Notes under the pieces: generated by a model | The model's database searches: none | Told to the model about the DNA's origin: nothing | Seen by the model: the letters and a program-made list of their open reading frames with translations, nothing else | Assembly (NCBI GenBank): GCA_022376925.1 | Contig: JAIOJX010000025.1 | Location: 188,542,801 to 188,606,800 of the forward strand | Direction: 5' to 3' | DNA: 64,000 bases | Source: Tragulus kanchil | Lineage: Eukaryota; Chordata; Mammalia; Artiodactyla; Tragulidae | Part shown: in pieces, positions 49,881 through 60,603 of the stretch | How the letters are laid out: every line of letters starts with the position of its first letter | How positions within the stretch are numbered: the stretch's first letter is position 1 | Position numbers and translations under genes: made by a program

Positions 49881-50402
49881 TGCACCCTCTCAGATCCCCT
49901 CCCTTCAGCTGGAGGGGAGGGGTGTGCGGCACGGGGGAGACTCCGTCACCCCTGCCTCCCGCCGGCTGTCTGCACCTCTGTTAGCAGCAGCAGTGGTCAT
50001 CCGTGATCAGAGCACAACCCCTGGTCTCTGTCAGGGTCTTTTTGGCCACTCTGGTTCCTGCAGGCTCTGAGCGGGCTGCTCCAGAGGCAGGTGTGTGGCC
50101 GCCGGCCCTCCCATCCTGCGGCTCAGGGCTGAGGAACAGGTAGCTGCTACTGTGCTAAGAGCGTAAATTGGCCGAAATTGACTACGGTCTGCACGCAGGG
50201 TTCCCTGGAAGCAGAGTGGGGCTGGGGTTCGGCCGATCAAATAAGCCTGCGGCGGCAGGGTAAGGAGGGCTCCTCCGGGCTGCAGCTGAGCCCGTTAGCA
50301 ACAGGGTCGGAAGACCACCCGGCTTCCTGCACCGACTTCAGCCCCCATGGTCAGCAGTGCCCCTGGCTAAGGAAGAGCAGAAAGTAATCTCTCTGTAGAA
50401 AG

Positions 50403-50983
50403 CCTTGCCAATCAAAACCAAGTCATGAACGTAACATAAAGACCACCAATTAAATAAGAAAACAGGTCATTAAAATGGAAAGTCAGCAGAAAAAAACCTC
50501 CAAGATCACAGATAATGAAATTGTCAGAAATAAAATACAGAACAATGACAATAAAAAAGTGACCAGTCAACAAGCCAAAATTAGAAACAAACAGATAAAT
50601 GTGGAAAAGAAAAATTGTGTGGAAGGCCAGTCCTCGGTGGGCTGAAGAGCTGATGTGGGCATAGCTGGAGAAAGCACCAGTGACCTGGAAGCTGTATCAC
50701 CCAGAATCCAGCACAAAGAGACAAAGAGATGGAAATACCCCAAATGATAAGGGATATAAAATGACAAGCTAAAAAATGTTTAAAATCAAACACTAAAAGA
50801 GATAATAGGAATAATGGGGAAAAGAGAATATTTAGAGGAAAAACAGTGCAAAAATTATAGCTCTGGCTACAATAAAAAGGTGTCTCCTGAAACAGAAAGG
50901 ACACTGTATCTCCAAGATGACAAATGAATGAAAGCGATCCATATCCAAAGGGGAGCAAAAGCTAACAGTGAAGTGGGGGAGGC
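50403..50983 (+). mobile_element. L1 5' region remnant, second copy
   Basis: R12 duplicate of 49300-49880. Confidence 0.55.
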
Positions 50984-51314
50984 TGCACCCTCTCAGATCC
51001 CCTCCCTTCAGCTGGAGGGGAGGGGTGTGCGGCACGGGGGAGACTCCGTCACCCCTGCCTCCCGCCGGCTGTCTGCACCTCTGTTAGCAGCAGCAGTGGT
51101 CATCCGTGATCAGAGCACAACCCCTGGTCTCTGTCAGGGTCTTTTTGGCCACTCTGGTTCCTGCAGGCTCTGAGCGGGCTGCTCCAGAGGCAGGTGTGTG
51201 GCCGCCGGCCCTCCCATCCTGCGGCTCAGGGCTGAGGAACAGGTAGCTGCTACTGTGCTAAGAGCGTAAATTGGCCGAAATTGACTACGGTCTGCACGCA
51301 GGGTTCCCCTGGAA

Positions 51315-51619
51315 GCCGCACGCCTTCCGCAGACTCCAGATTTTCCCGACTGTTGCATCAGAGGATTCTGCCCCCGCCGCTGTCCGGGCGGGAGACAGAG
51401 CCTCGCCTCGCAGGTGCCTCCTGCCGGCCGTCCTCCCCTGCCTTCTGACCGCTGTGTGTTCTGGACAGAGTGACTCCAGCTTCTTCATGTGAAAGCCTCG
51501 TGCAAACGTGTTTCTCCTGGACTACCACTGCCTCTAAGCTTCTTCAGAGGGTAGAGCTAGGAGCTAGCTCTGTGTTGCAGCGTATCTTTCACAGTTCCTT
51601 GGCATTAAATTATCTCTGA
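51315..51619. other. Short unique stretch
   Basis: Between R12 and the next L1 pieces. Nothing recognised. Confidence 0.4.
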
Positions 51620-51835
51620 TTTTGTTGATCTGAAAATGTAGATAAGCTCTCATTCTTGAAAGACGGTGTTGAGGTCACGACTCTGGGTTGCCAGCTGGTT
51701 ACTCTCAGCATGTTAGAAATTCTGCTGGGCTGCCTTCTGACGCCCTTGGCCACTGTTGAGGAATCGCTGTCTTTCCCACAGATGCTGCTATGTAGGTGAT
51801 ACCTCCTTTTCTGGCGCCTTGGAAAGCCCTTCTTG
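51620..51835 (-). mobile_element. L1 fragment, antisense
   Basis: TCTGGGTTGCCAGCTGGTTA, CTGCTGGGCTGCCTTCTGAC and CTGCTATGTAGGTGATACCT are the reverse complement of a well known L1 stretch. Joined head to tail to a sense L1 at 51846. Repeated at 52711. Confidence 0.65.
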
Positions 51836-51845
51836 TGTTTGGTGC

Positions 51846-52177
51846 TCAGCAAAATGACAGAAGTGCCCCGCCATCAGCCATTATCTTACATGTAGATGGA
51901 TTAAAGTTTCTAATCAAAAGACAGACATGGGCAGAATGGATAAAAATACATGGTCCAACTGTATTTTGTCTGCAAGAGAATCACTTTAAATCCAAAGACT
52001 GAAGTATATTGAAACTGAAAGGACAGAAATAGACATTCTTGAAAACGGTAACCAAGAGCCAGCAGGGGTGGCTACATGAATATCATCCTACAAGACAGAT
52101 CCTGAATCACAACTAGTTACAAGACACTGAGAAGGACATTATATATCAATAAAAATTTTAATATAAGAAGATATAAC
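51846..52177 (+). mobile_element. Old L1 ORF2 start, first copy
   Basis: Reads as the N-terminal endonuclease part of L1 ORF2: KRQTWAEWIKIHGPTVFCLQ and NHFKSKD, followed by stops. Interrupted at AAGAAGATATAAC by a younger L1. Confidence 0.8.
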
Positions 52178-52710
52178 ATGTAAATTGATACAGCCTCTAT
52201 GGAAGACAGTATGGAGAGTTCTTAAAAAACTAAAAATAGAAGCACCATACGACCCAGCAATCCCACTCTTAGGCTTTTACCCTGATGAAATCAAATCTGA
52301 AAGAAGCACCTGTACCCCAATGTTCACTGCAGGTCTCTATACAATAGCTAGAACATGGAAGCAGCCTAGATGCCCATCGACGAACGAATGGATACAAAAG
52401 CTCTGGTACATACATACAATGGAATACTACACAGCTGTAAAAAGAAATGCAGAAGAATCAGCCCTAATGAGGTGACTGGATCTAGAACCTATCATAAAAA
52501 GTGAAGTTAGTCAGAAAGAGAAGGACAAGTATCTAGTAGGATGGTGATGATGGCACACGCAGTGAAGCGACAGAAAGACAGATATGGACAGTGGACATAT
52601 GGACATTGTGGGGAATGAACAGTGGGTGAGAGGCGTAAAGGAAGTAGCATGAAGGCCTGTACTATCATAGGTGAAGAAAATAGCTATAGTCATTGCTCTG
52701 TGAGAAAAGC
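52178..52710 (+). mobile_element. Younger L1 3' piece, first copy (cut by R13)
   Basis: Starts ATTGATACAGCCTCTATGGA, reads [20 protein letters not shown] and EWIQKLWYIHTMEYYTAVKR (L1 ORF2 C-terminus), then 3' UTR. It is cut at the R13 junction before its poly(A). Confidence 0.88.
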
Positions 52711-52885
52711 AGACGGTGTTGAGGTCACGACTCTGGGTTGCCAGCTGGTTACTCTCAGCATGTTAGAAATTCTGCTGGGCTGCCTTCTGACGCCCTTGGC
52801 CACTGTTGAGGAATCGCTGTCTTTCCCACAGATGCTGCTATGTAGGTGATACCTCCTTTTCTGGCGCCTTGGAAAGCCCTTCTTG
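52711..52885 (-). mobile_element. L1 fragment, antisense, second copy
   Basis: R13 duplicate of the antisense L1 at 51661-51835. Confidence 0.65.
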
Positions 52886-52895
52886 TGTTTGGTGC

Positions 52896-53227
52896 TCAGC
52901 AAAATGACAGAAGTGCCCCGCCATCAGCCATTATCTTACATGTAGATGGATTAAAGTTTCTAATCAAAAGACAGACATGGGCAGAATGGATAAAAATACA
53001 TGGTCCAACTGTATTTTGTCTGCAAGAGAATCACTTTAAATCCAAAGACTGAAGTATATTGAAACTGAAAGGACAGAAATAGACATTCTTGAAAACGGTA
53101 ACCAAGAGCCAGCAGGGGTGGCTACATGAATATCATCCTACAAGACAGATCCTGAATCACAACTAGTTACAAGACACTGAGAAGGACATTATATATCAAT
53201 AAAAATTTTAATATAAGAAGATATAAC
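52896..53227 (+). mobile_element. Old L1 ORF2 start, second copy
   Basis: R13 duplicate of 51846-52177. Ends at the insertion point AAGAAGATATAAC (53217-53227). The same L1 resumes at 53936 after the inserted element. Confidence 0.8.
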
Positions 53228-53935
53228 ATGTAAATTGATACAGCCTCTATGGAAGACAGTATGGAGAGTTCTTAAAAAACTAAAAATAGAAGCACCATAC
53301 GACCCAGCAATCCCACTCTTAGGCTTTTACCCTGATGAAATCAAATCTGAAAGAAGCACCTGTACCCCAATGTTCACTGCAGGTCTCTATACAATAGCTA
53401 GAACATGGAAGCAGCCTAGATGCCCATCGACGAACGAATGGATACAAAAGCTCTGGTACATACATACAATGGAATACTACACAGCTGTAAAAAGAAATGC
53501 AGAAGAATCAGCCCTAATGAGGTGACTGGATCTAGAACCTATCATAAAAAGTGAAGTTAGTCAGAAAGAGAAGGACAAGTACAGTATACTAACACACATA
53601 TATGGAATCTAGTAGGATGGTGATGATGGCACACGCAGTGAAGCGACAGAAAGACAGATATGGACAGTGGACATATGGACATTGTGGGGAATGAACAGTG
53701 GGTGAGAGGCGTAAAGGAAGTAGCATGAAGGCCTGTACTATCATAGGTGAAGAAAATAGCTATAGTCATTGCTCTGTGAGAAAAGCAGATCCTTCAGGGG
53801 TGCTGTGTGACGGCCTGGAGGGGTGGGATGGGGGGATACACATATGACTAATCTGAGAACATACATATCTGTAAACAACAAAACTCTGTAAAAGTTAAAA
53901 GTAAAATAAAAGTTTTTAAAAAAACAAACAAAAAA
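53228..53935 (+). mobile_element. Younger 5'-truncated L1 inserted in an older L1
   Basis: About 700 bases: the C-terminus of ORF2, the 3' UTR, an ATAAAAG signal near 53906 and an A-rich tail at 53917-53935. It is flanked by AAGAAGATAT on the left and AAGAAGATTT on the right, which fits a target-site duplication made by target-primed reverse transcription. Host L1 sequence continues on both sides. Confidence 0.82.
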
Positions 53936-55254
53936 GAAGATTTAGCAGTTGTACATATTTACACACCTAATGATAAAGCATCAAAATATATGAAACAAAA
54001 ACTGACGAAATCGAAGGAAGAAGTAGACACCTTTACAACAACAGTTGGAGACTTCAGTAGCCCACTCACAATAATGGAGAGAACAACCAGACAGAAAACA
54101 AGTAAAAAAACAGGACTTAACCAACATGATAAGCCAACTGGATCTGACAGACACGCACAGAACACTCCACCCTGCGACAACAGCACACCTGCTCCTGTCA
54201 AGTGCACGAGGCATTTTACAGCACAGAGCACACGTTAGGCTACATACTGAGTCTCGATCGATCTTAAAAAGTGATATCATACAAAGCATTGTCTGCAACC
54301 ACAACAAGATGAAGTCAGAAATCAGCAACAACAGAGGCGAAACTGGAACATTCACAACTTTGCATAAATTAAACAACACACTCTTAAACCAATAGAGTAA
54401 ATGAGGAATCACAAGGAAATTAGAAAATACTTAGAAACAAGTGAAAATGAAAATACAAGGTATCAAAACATGTCGAATTCGGTGAAAGTAGAGATAATGG
54501 GGGAAATTACAGCTACAAACACATTAAACATAAGAAAGATGTCAAATCAACAATCTACCTTCAAAATCTAAGAAAGTAGAATAATAACTACACCCAAAGC
54601 TAGCAAAAGGAAGGAAATATAAAGATTAGAGCAGAGAGAAACAAATCAGGGAATAGAAAAACATTAGAGAAAATCAATGAAACCTAAAGCTTGTTTTTTG
54701 AAAATATCAGCAAAACTGACAAACGTTTATCTAGATGGACTAAGAAAAAAAGAGAGAAGACTGACCGTACTCAAATCAGAAATAAAAGTGGGAACATGAA
54801 AATACATATTGCAGAATAAAAAGGATTACGAGAGTAACAGAAGCAACTGTACAGAAATTAATTAGATAGTTCAGTTGAAATGGACAAATTCCTGGAAATA
54901 CAAAACCTACCACGATGGCTCATGCTAAAATAGAAAACAAGAAAATAAATATAACTAGTAAGGAAACTGAATCAGTAATAACAACAATAATAAATCTCTC
55001 GACAGAGAAACTGGACATAGTGGCTTCACCGGTGAATTCCATGAAACATTTAATAAGGAACTAATAACAACCCTTCTCAAACTTATCAAAAAAACCAGAG
55101 GCGAGGGCCCGTCCTAACTCATTATTTGAGGCCTTTATTCCCCTGAACCAAAGCCAGACAAAGCCATTACAGTAACACTACAGACAAATATCTTTTATCA
55201 ACAAAAATCTTGACGCGAAAATCGTCAAGACAACATTTGCAGACGGAATTCCGC
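53936..55254 (+). mobile_element. Old L1 ORF2 continuation
   Basis: Decayed L1 ORF2 in sense orientation: GTACATATTTACACACCTAA, ATTTAGAAAATACTTAGAAA-like blocks, GCTAGCAAAAGGAAGGAAAT, GGCTTCACCGGTGAATTCCA. It has many stops and indels and ends at the left edge of R14. Confidence 0.88.
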
Positions 55255-55299
55255 AGCGTATGAAAAGGCCTGCACACCGGGACCAAAGCAGGACCCCTG

Positions 55300-56290
55300 A
55301 CCTGCGGGCCCACGTTGCCAGGCAACAGCAGGCCCGGCCCCGTCCCGCCCCCGTCCCGCCCGCCGCAGTTCCGGCCGCGGCTGCCGGAGCCTCTGGAAGG
55401 GGCGGGCCCGCGGGGCGGCGCCACCGCGCTGCTCAGAGGGACGCGTGGAAAACACGAGGGGAGACCCCTCTCGTCTGGAGCCGCTGGGAAGCGCGCCGGG
55501 AGCCGCGCAGCCGCGGGGGCCGGGGGACGGGAGCGAGGCGGGTGCGCCGGCCTGGGCTCGCGTGCTGGGTCCGTCCTGGCGGCCCGCGGAGGAGCGCGCG
55601 TGGAGGGGTGACCAGTGCCGGCACCTGTGCCGGAGCGCTCGCCACGCGCCAGGGGTCTGTTCCGAGCGCCTCCGGGGGCAGCCGTGGTCCCCGCCGCCCG
55701 GCGAGGGGGCGGCGCGGCCGGAGGCCAAGGCCCGGGCTCAGGGGCAGCGCCGGCCGGCCCGCGGCCAGCCTGGATCACGCCCTGCGGCGCTTCTCGGAGG
55801 GAGAGCCCGGCGCTCGCCGTGGGCCGAGATCGTAAGCTGGCGTCCGCCGCCCGTCCTGATGGTGTCCGAGGCGGACCCCGGGAGGTGCGTAGGCCACGGC
55901 GGGACCACGGCCGCACAGGGCGCCGCCCGCCCTGCTGCCCACGGGGGCCGGCCGCCGCTGGGAGCTGCCCCCGGCCCCGCCGGCCTCCAGGACTGCGAGG
56001 AAGGAGCGCCCGCCGGGCTGCGGGCCGCCCTGGTGCCCGGCGGGCACGGCCACGCCGCCGGGGAGGACAGGCTGGCGCTCCCACGCAGCCCGGCCCTGCC
56101 CGCAGGAGAGGAGGCGCCCCGGCACCCAGCCTGCGTCTCGTCCGGGAGGCTCGTGGGCGCCTGGCGCAGCAGCGGGGCCTCCCCTGAGCGCCCCCGTGGC
56201 AGAGGGTGGGTGCTCCCGGGGGTCCCCGCCTTACGAAAGGCACGCCTGGGTCTGCGGGCCTGGCTGTGTGCTCACCGCTGAAAAAAGCCA
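55300..56290. promoter_or_regulatory. CpG island, orphan promoter candidate, first copy
   Basis: About 1 kb with very dense CpG and G+C, GC boxes (GGGGCGGGCC near 55399, CCCGCCC runs 55340-55362), an ETS-like TTCCGGC and an X-box at 55314. Both strands are open for long distances because stop codons are rare at this composition, so an encoded protein cannot be assumed. It sits about 3 kb before the TMED11 exon in this assembly. It could start TMED11, an antisense RNA or an upstream exon. No product is recognised. Confidence 0.7.
55314..55326. promoter_or_regulatory. X-box, RFX-factor site
   Basis: GTTGCCAGGCAAC is a perfect inverted repeat (two six-base arms around one A), the consensus for RFX transcription factors that drive ciliary and spermatogenic genes. 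In the duplicate (56476-56488) the first base is A, so the palindrome is imperfect there, within the altered edge of R14. Confidence 0.65.
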
Positions 56291-56479
56291 GTCGGTGACA
56301 CAGTCCCGTCACAGGACCCTCGTCTCTGGATCCAAAAGCAAGGCTGCATTTTCTCCCATTTTTCTGCTTGTTTCAAGTGTTCGTAACTGGTGTTCATGAC
56401 TGTATTCTTTTGAGATTGTGTTAGTCACTTAAAGTTGTCGGCTGCACGTATGAAAAGGCCTCCCCCCCTGACGGGATTG

Positions 56480-57448
56480 CCAGGCAACAGCAGGCCCGGC
56501 CGTCCCGCCCCGTCCCGCCGCCGCAGTTCCGGCCGCGGCTGCCGGAGCCTCTGGAAGGGGCGGGCCCGCGGGGCGGCGCCACCGCGCTGCTCAGAGGGAC
56601 GCGTGGAAAACACGAGGGGAGACCCCTCTCGTCTGGAGCCGCTGGGAAGCGCGCCGGGAGCCGCGCAGCCGCGGGGGCCGGGGGACGGGAGCGAGGCGGG
56701 TGCGCCGGCCTGGGCTCGCGTGCTGGGTCCGTCCTGGCGGCCCGCGGAGGAGCGCGCGTGGAGGGGTGACCAGTGCCGGCACCTGTGCCGGAGCGCTCGC
56801 CACGCGCCAGGGGTCTGTTCCGAGCGCCTCCGGGGGCAGCCGTGGTCCCCGCCGCCCGGCGAGGGGGCGGCGCGGCCGGAGGCCAAGGCCCGGGCTCAGG
56901 GGCAGCGCCGGCCGGCCCGCGGCCAGCCTGGATCACGCCCTGCGGCGCTTCTCGGAGGGAGAGCCCGGCGCTCGCCGTGGGCCGAGATCGTAAGCTGGCG
57001 TCCGCCGCCCGTCCTGATGGTGTCCGAGGCGGACCCCGGGAGGTGCGTAGGCCACGGCGGGACCACGGCCGCACAGGGCGCCGCCCGCCCTGCTGCCCAC
57101 GGGGGCCGGCCGCCGCTGGGAGCTGCCCCCGGCCCCGCCGGCCTCCAGGACTGCGAGGAAGGAGCGCCCGCCGGGCTGCGGGCCGCCCTGGTGCCCGGCG
57201 GGCACGGCCACGCCGCCGGGGAGGACAGGCTGGCGCTCCCACGCAGCCCGGCCCTGCCCGCAGGAGAGGAGGCGCCCCGGCACCCAGCCTGCGTCTCGTC
57301 CGGGAGGCTCGTGGGCGCCTGGCGCAGCAGCGGGGCCTCCCCTGAGCGCCCCCGTGGCAGAGGGTGGGTGCTCCCGGGGGTCCCCGCCTTACGAAAGGCA
57401 CGCCTGGGTCTGCGGGCCTGGCTGTGTGCTCACCGCTGAAAAAAGCCA
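56480..57448. promoter_or_regulatory. CpG island, second copy
   Basis: R14 duplicate of 55300-56290, nearly identical past its first 60 bases. Read as the same single island. Confidence 0.7.
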
Positions 57449-57576
57449 GTCGGTGACACAGTCCCGTCACAGGACCCTCGTCTCTGGATCCAAAAGCAAG
57501 GCTGCATTTTCTCCCATTTTTCTGCTTGTTTCAAGTGTTCGTAACTGGTGTTCATGACTGTATTCTTTTGAGATTG

Positions 57577-57735
57577 TGTTAGTCACTTAAAGTTGTGTCC
57601 GACTCTTTCCAACCCCAATGCCTATAGCCCTCCAGCCATTGCCTTCTCCAGGGGATCTTCCTGACCCAGGGGTTGAACCCAAGTCTCCTGCACAGCAGGC
57701 AGGTTCTTTACCGTCTGAGCCACCATGAAACCCCT
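57577..57735 (-). mobile_element. Bov-tA SINE
   Basis: AGTTGTGTCCGACTCTTTCC at the left and GGTTCTTTACCGTCTGAGCC near the right are the reverse complement of Bov-tA (tRNA head at the right). Confidence 0.9.
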
Positions 57736-57753
57736 TCTGACACTGCATTCACA

Positions 57754-57780
57754 TTAAAAAAAAACAAAACAAAACAAAAC
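57754..57780 (+). repeat. A-rich (AAAAC)n simple repeat
   Basis: AAAAAAAAACAAAACAAAAC and one more unit. A short simple repeat next to SINE sequence. Confidence 0.8.
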
Positions 57781-57988
57781 ATGCACACACAGGAGCTGGT
57801 GCAATCCATGTAAATCCATGTAAATTCATATGTAGTTGAGTGCACTCGGCCAGGGTCGAAAGCCTGGTCTCCTTAGGCGCTGTGCCATCCCCTGGTCGTG
57901 AAAGATGTCAGCGCCGTGGGAACAGGATATGGGGCTGTTTCTGAAATGCTTTGTGTCTATTAACCTCCACAATCAAAAGTTTAGAAAG

Positions 57989-58241
57989 AGGGCTTCCCTG
58001 GTGGTCCAGTGGGTAAAGAGTCTGCCTTGCAGTGTAAGGGGTGCCAGTTCCATCCCTGGCCCAGGAGGATCCCACGGGCCGAGGGGCAGCTGGACCGGAG
58101 CCAGCGCGCGGAGAGCATGCGCCCAGAGCCGGCACTCTGCAGCAGGGGAGGCCATTGCCATGGGAGGCCCACACATGCCAAAGAATAAAGATGGATGGAA
58201 ATAAATAACCAATAAAAGAGGCCAAAAGTTTAAAAAAAAAG
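57989..58241 (+). mobile_element. CHR-type tRNA-derived SINE
   Basis: GGGCTTCCCTGGTGGTCCAG (A-box region), GTTCCATCCCTGGC (B-box region), body with AGCATGCGCCCAGAGCCGGC, AATAAAGATGGATGGAAATA and an A tail to 58241. Sense orientation. Confidence 0.9.
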
Positions 58242-58254
58242 AAAAGCTTAGAAA

Positions 58255-58545
58255 GAAACCACTGGGCCGGACCAAGGAAGGGGCGACAGGCACCATGTTG
58301 GACCGCGAAGGTGGCAAGAAGCCCCTGAAGTAGCCCAAGAAGCCAGGCAAGGAGGTGAGGAAGGCGAGGCCTTCAGGCAGAAATAGAGTGAGGAGGAGAA
58401 ACTCAAGGAGCTAAAAGTGAAGGCCTTGGGGAAAGGCCCCGTGGGCACGGGGGAGTTAAGACACCTGGCAAAAAGTAAGCTATACCTTGTGCCTGAGGTG
58501 AAGATGACCCTTAGTTCCGTTCCTGCTTAAACCTTCTGGATCCCT
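58255..58545 (+). pseudogene. TMA7: Processed TMA7 pseudogene
   Basis: TMA7 is a 64-residue, Lys-rich ribosome-associated protein. An ATG at 58295 (caccATG) starts MLDREGGKKPLK, then a TAG at 58331 replaces Gln, followed by PKKPGKEV and a frameshift near 58356. Later frames recover the KLKELK-type helix and the end GKGPVGTG with a TAA at 58476. 5' and 3' UTR-like sequence is present and there are no introns, so it is a retrocopy. It follows directly on the A tail of a SINE. It cannot make the protein. Confidence 0.82.
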
Positions 58546-58604
58546 TGCCGTAACACCTGCTGCCTCCCACAGCCAGAGTGAGGCGCTGTCTCGGATCCTG
58601 GTGG

Positions 58605-58812
58605 ACATTCAGGAATGAGCCGTGTCCGACTCTCTGCCCCCGTGGACCGCAGCCCGCCAGGCTCCCTGTCCGTGGGCTTCTCCGGGCAAGAGTACTGGAG
58701 GGGGGGGCCACAGCCTCCTCCAGGGGATCTTCCTGACCCAGGGATCGAAGCCTTGTCTCTTACGTCTCCTGCAATGGCAAGCGAGGCCTTTACCACTAGC
58801 GCCACCTGGGAT
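58605..58812 (-). mobile_element. Bov-tA SINE, first copy
   Basis: CGTGTCCGACTCTCTGCCCC, GGGGATCTTCCTGACCCAGG and CCTTTACCACTAGCGCCACC are the reverse complement of Bov-tA. Repeated at 59697. Confidence 0.9.
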
Positions 58813-59382
58813 TAAATTTTGGTTAAGAGAAAACACTGGATGCCAGAGCTGAAAGAAGGTAGTAAATCCCGGTGGGTAACTGTAACTGTCTTTTTAATGA
58901 GAAAATGGAGACTCAGCGTTGTTCAGGGCGAGGCTCCGGGTCCCAGGCAGGCCTCCTGCCCGCCCCGGGGAATGCTTTCACGCCAGCGCCTGCGTCTCCC
59001 ACCCCCATGCACAGCTATGCCGCTCGAGCCTGGTCACTAACGCAGAGCTCCGGCCGCCGCTGGGCGTCTGCAGGGGTGGGGCTCCACAGTGCTCCCCCCG
59101 GCTGTCCCTGGTCTCACTTGGTCTTTCGTTCCCTCGGAACACCTCCAAATCCCTGAAAGTAACAGGTCCCACGGAATTCTGAGGTCATGCTTGCTGAGGC
59201 CCCAGGGTTCAGAGGTCTTTGATCCCCCCCCGGGACCTGCGGTCACCTGGCCAGGTGCCGCCGCCACATGCCACTTCTCACAGAAATCAATTGACACAAA
59301 CACCCAGGGACATATCAACACTCAGCAAGCAGCGTCGCCTGCGACCGATCCCGTCCCAAGTGGCCGCGCCGTGGCAGCCAGC

Positions 59383-59512
59383 ATGGGAGCGCGTGTCGTC
59401 ACCTGCCTCCTGAGCTTTTGTTTTTCACTTTCAACCGCTTTTTACTTCCACGTAGGGGAACGTGAGGAGAAGTGCATCATCGAAGACGTTCCGAGCGACA
59501 CCCTGATCGCAG
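59383..59512 (+). CDS. TMED11: TMED11 first coding exon, copy 1
   Basis: Encodes [19 protein letters not shown] followed by [19 protein letters not shown] and DTLIAG. It has a signal peptide of about 19-20 residues, then the start of a GOLD domain as in p24 proteins of the alpha group (TMED4, TMED9, TMED11), with the first conserved Cys in EKCII. These are type I membrane cargo receptors of COPI and COPII vesicles. The exon has 43 codons plus one base before GTGGGT. Gene order (SPON2, then this) fits the TMED11 locus, a pseudogene (TMED11P) in human. Later exons are not in the window. Confidence 0.85.
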
Positions 59513-59696
59513 GTGGGTTGAATGCGCTGCTGGACGGTGACCTCAGGTCACTGTCTTACGGTCATTACGGTTATTGGGCAAACTTCCCGATGTATAAGTT
59601 ATTTGGCGGAGAGGATCACCCTGTAGTTTCCTCTTGAGACAGGCTATCAAAGTATGCAAAATAGCCAGAGTGAGGCGCTGTCTCGGATCCTGGTGG

Positions 59697-59904
59697 ACAT
59701 TCAGGAATGAGCCGTGTCCGACTCTCTGCCCCCGTGGACCGCAGCCCGCCAGGCTCCCTGTCCGTGGGCTTCTCCGGGCAAGAGTACTGGAGGGGGGGGC
59801 CACAGCCTCCTCCAGGGGATCTTCCTGACCCAGGGATCGAAGCCTTGTCTCTTACGTCTCCTGCAATGGCAAGCGAGGCCTTTACCACTAGCGCCACCTG
59901 GGAT
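59697..59904 (-). mobile_element. Bov-tA SINE, second copy
   Basis: R15 duplicate of the element at 58605. Confidence 0.9.
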
Positions 59905-60474
59905 TAAATTTTGGTTAAGAGAAAACACTGGATGCCAGAGCTGAAAGAAGGTAGTAAATCCCGGTGGGTAACTGTAACTGTCTTTTTAATGAGAAAATGG
60001 AGACTCAGCGTTGTTCAGGGCGAGGCTCCGGGTCCCAGGCAGGCCTCCTGCCCGCCCCGGGGAATGCTTTCACGCCAGCGCCTGCGTCTCCCACCCCCAT
60101 GCACAGCTATGCCGCTCGAGCCTGGTCACTAACGCAGAGCTCCGGCCGCCGCTGGGCGTCTGCAGGGGTGGGGCTCCACAGTGCTCCCCCCGGCTGTCCC
60201 TGGTCTCACTTGGTCTTTCGTTCCCTCGGAACACCTCCAAATCCCTGAAAGTAACAGGTCCCACGGAATTCTGAGGTCATGCTTGCTGAGGCCCCAGGGT
60301 TCAGAGGTCTTTGATCCCCCCCCGGGACCTGCGGTCACCTGGCCAGGTGCCGCCGCCACATGCCACTTCTCACAGAAATCAATTGACACAAACACCCAGG
60401 GACATATCAACACTCAGCAAGCAGCGTCGCCTGCGACCGATCCCGTCCCAAGTGGCCGCGCCGTGGCAGCCAGC

Positions 60475-60603
60475 ATGGGAGCGCGTGTCGTCACCTGCCT
60501 CCTGAGCTTTTGTTTTTCACTTTCAACCGCTTTTTACTTCCACGTGGGGAACGTGAGGAGAAGTGCATCATCGAAGACGTTCCGAGCGACACCCTGATCG
60601 CAG
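60475..60603 (+). pseudogene. TMED11: TMED11 first exon, copy 2, frameshifted
   Basis: Same as copy 1 but lacking one base at about 60545, so the frame changes after FYFHV and runs on as [10 protein letters not shown]. The ATG, signal peptide and donor are kept. Copies 1 and 3 agree with each other at this place, so the loss is probably a sequencing error at a contig end and not a true mutation. Confidence 0.8.

Larger units (their letters stand above)
49101..51314 (+). repeat. Tandem duplication R12 (units 49101-50209 and 50210-51314)
   Basis: Direct copies spaced 1103 bases (1109 at the left edge). In its first 110 bases the second copy has lost single bases at five or more G or C runs (CGGATC to CGATC, GCGAGCGG to GCGGCGG, CTCCCTCC to CTCCTCC, AGCCCCGG to AGCCCG). 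The bodies are identical. Confidence 0.93.
51661..53789 (+). repeat. Tandem duplication R13 (units 51661-52710 and 52711-53789)
   Basis: Direct copies spaced 1050 bases. The second copy has an extra 28-29 bases (about 53581-53609, ACAGTATACTAACACACATA onward) that are missing in the first at about 52530. The junction shares GAGAAAAGCAGA. Confidence 0.93.
55258..57596 (+). repeat. Tandem duplication R14 (units 55258-56438 and 56448-57596)
   Basis: Direct copies spaced 1158 bases (1190 at the left edge). The left 60 bases of the second unit are shortened and altered. The units contain a CpG island, and the right end runs into a Bov-tA SINE present in full only after the second copy. Confidence 0.93.

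Noticed and set aside
53990..54238. 82-codon open frame as a small gene
   Set aside because: It lies within L1 ORF2 and follows L1 endonuclease-domain order.
55445..56281. Long open frame (about 278 codons) on the + strand of the CpG island, and a longer one on the - strand
   Set aside because: Both strands are open together because stop codons are rare at this G+C. The peptides are low-complexity Ala/Arg/Pro/Gly sequences without a known domain.
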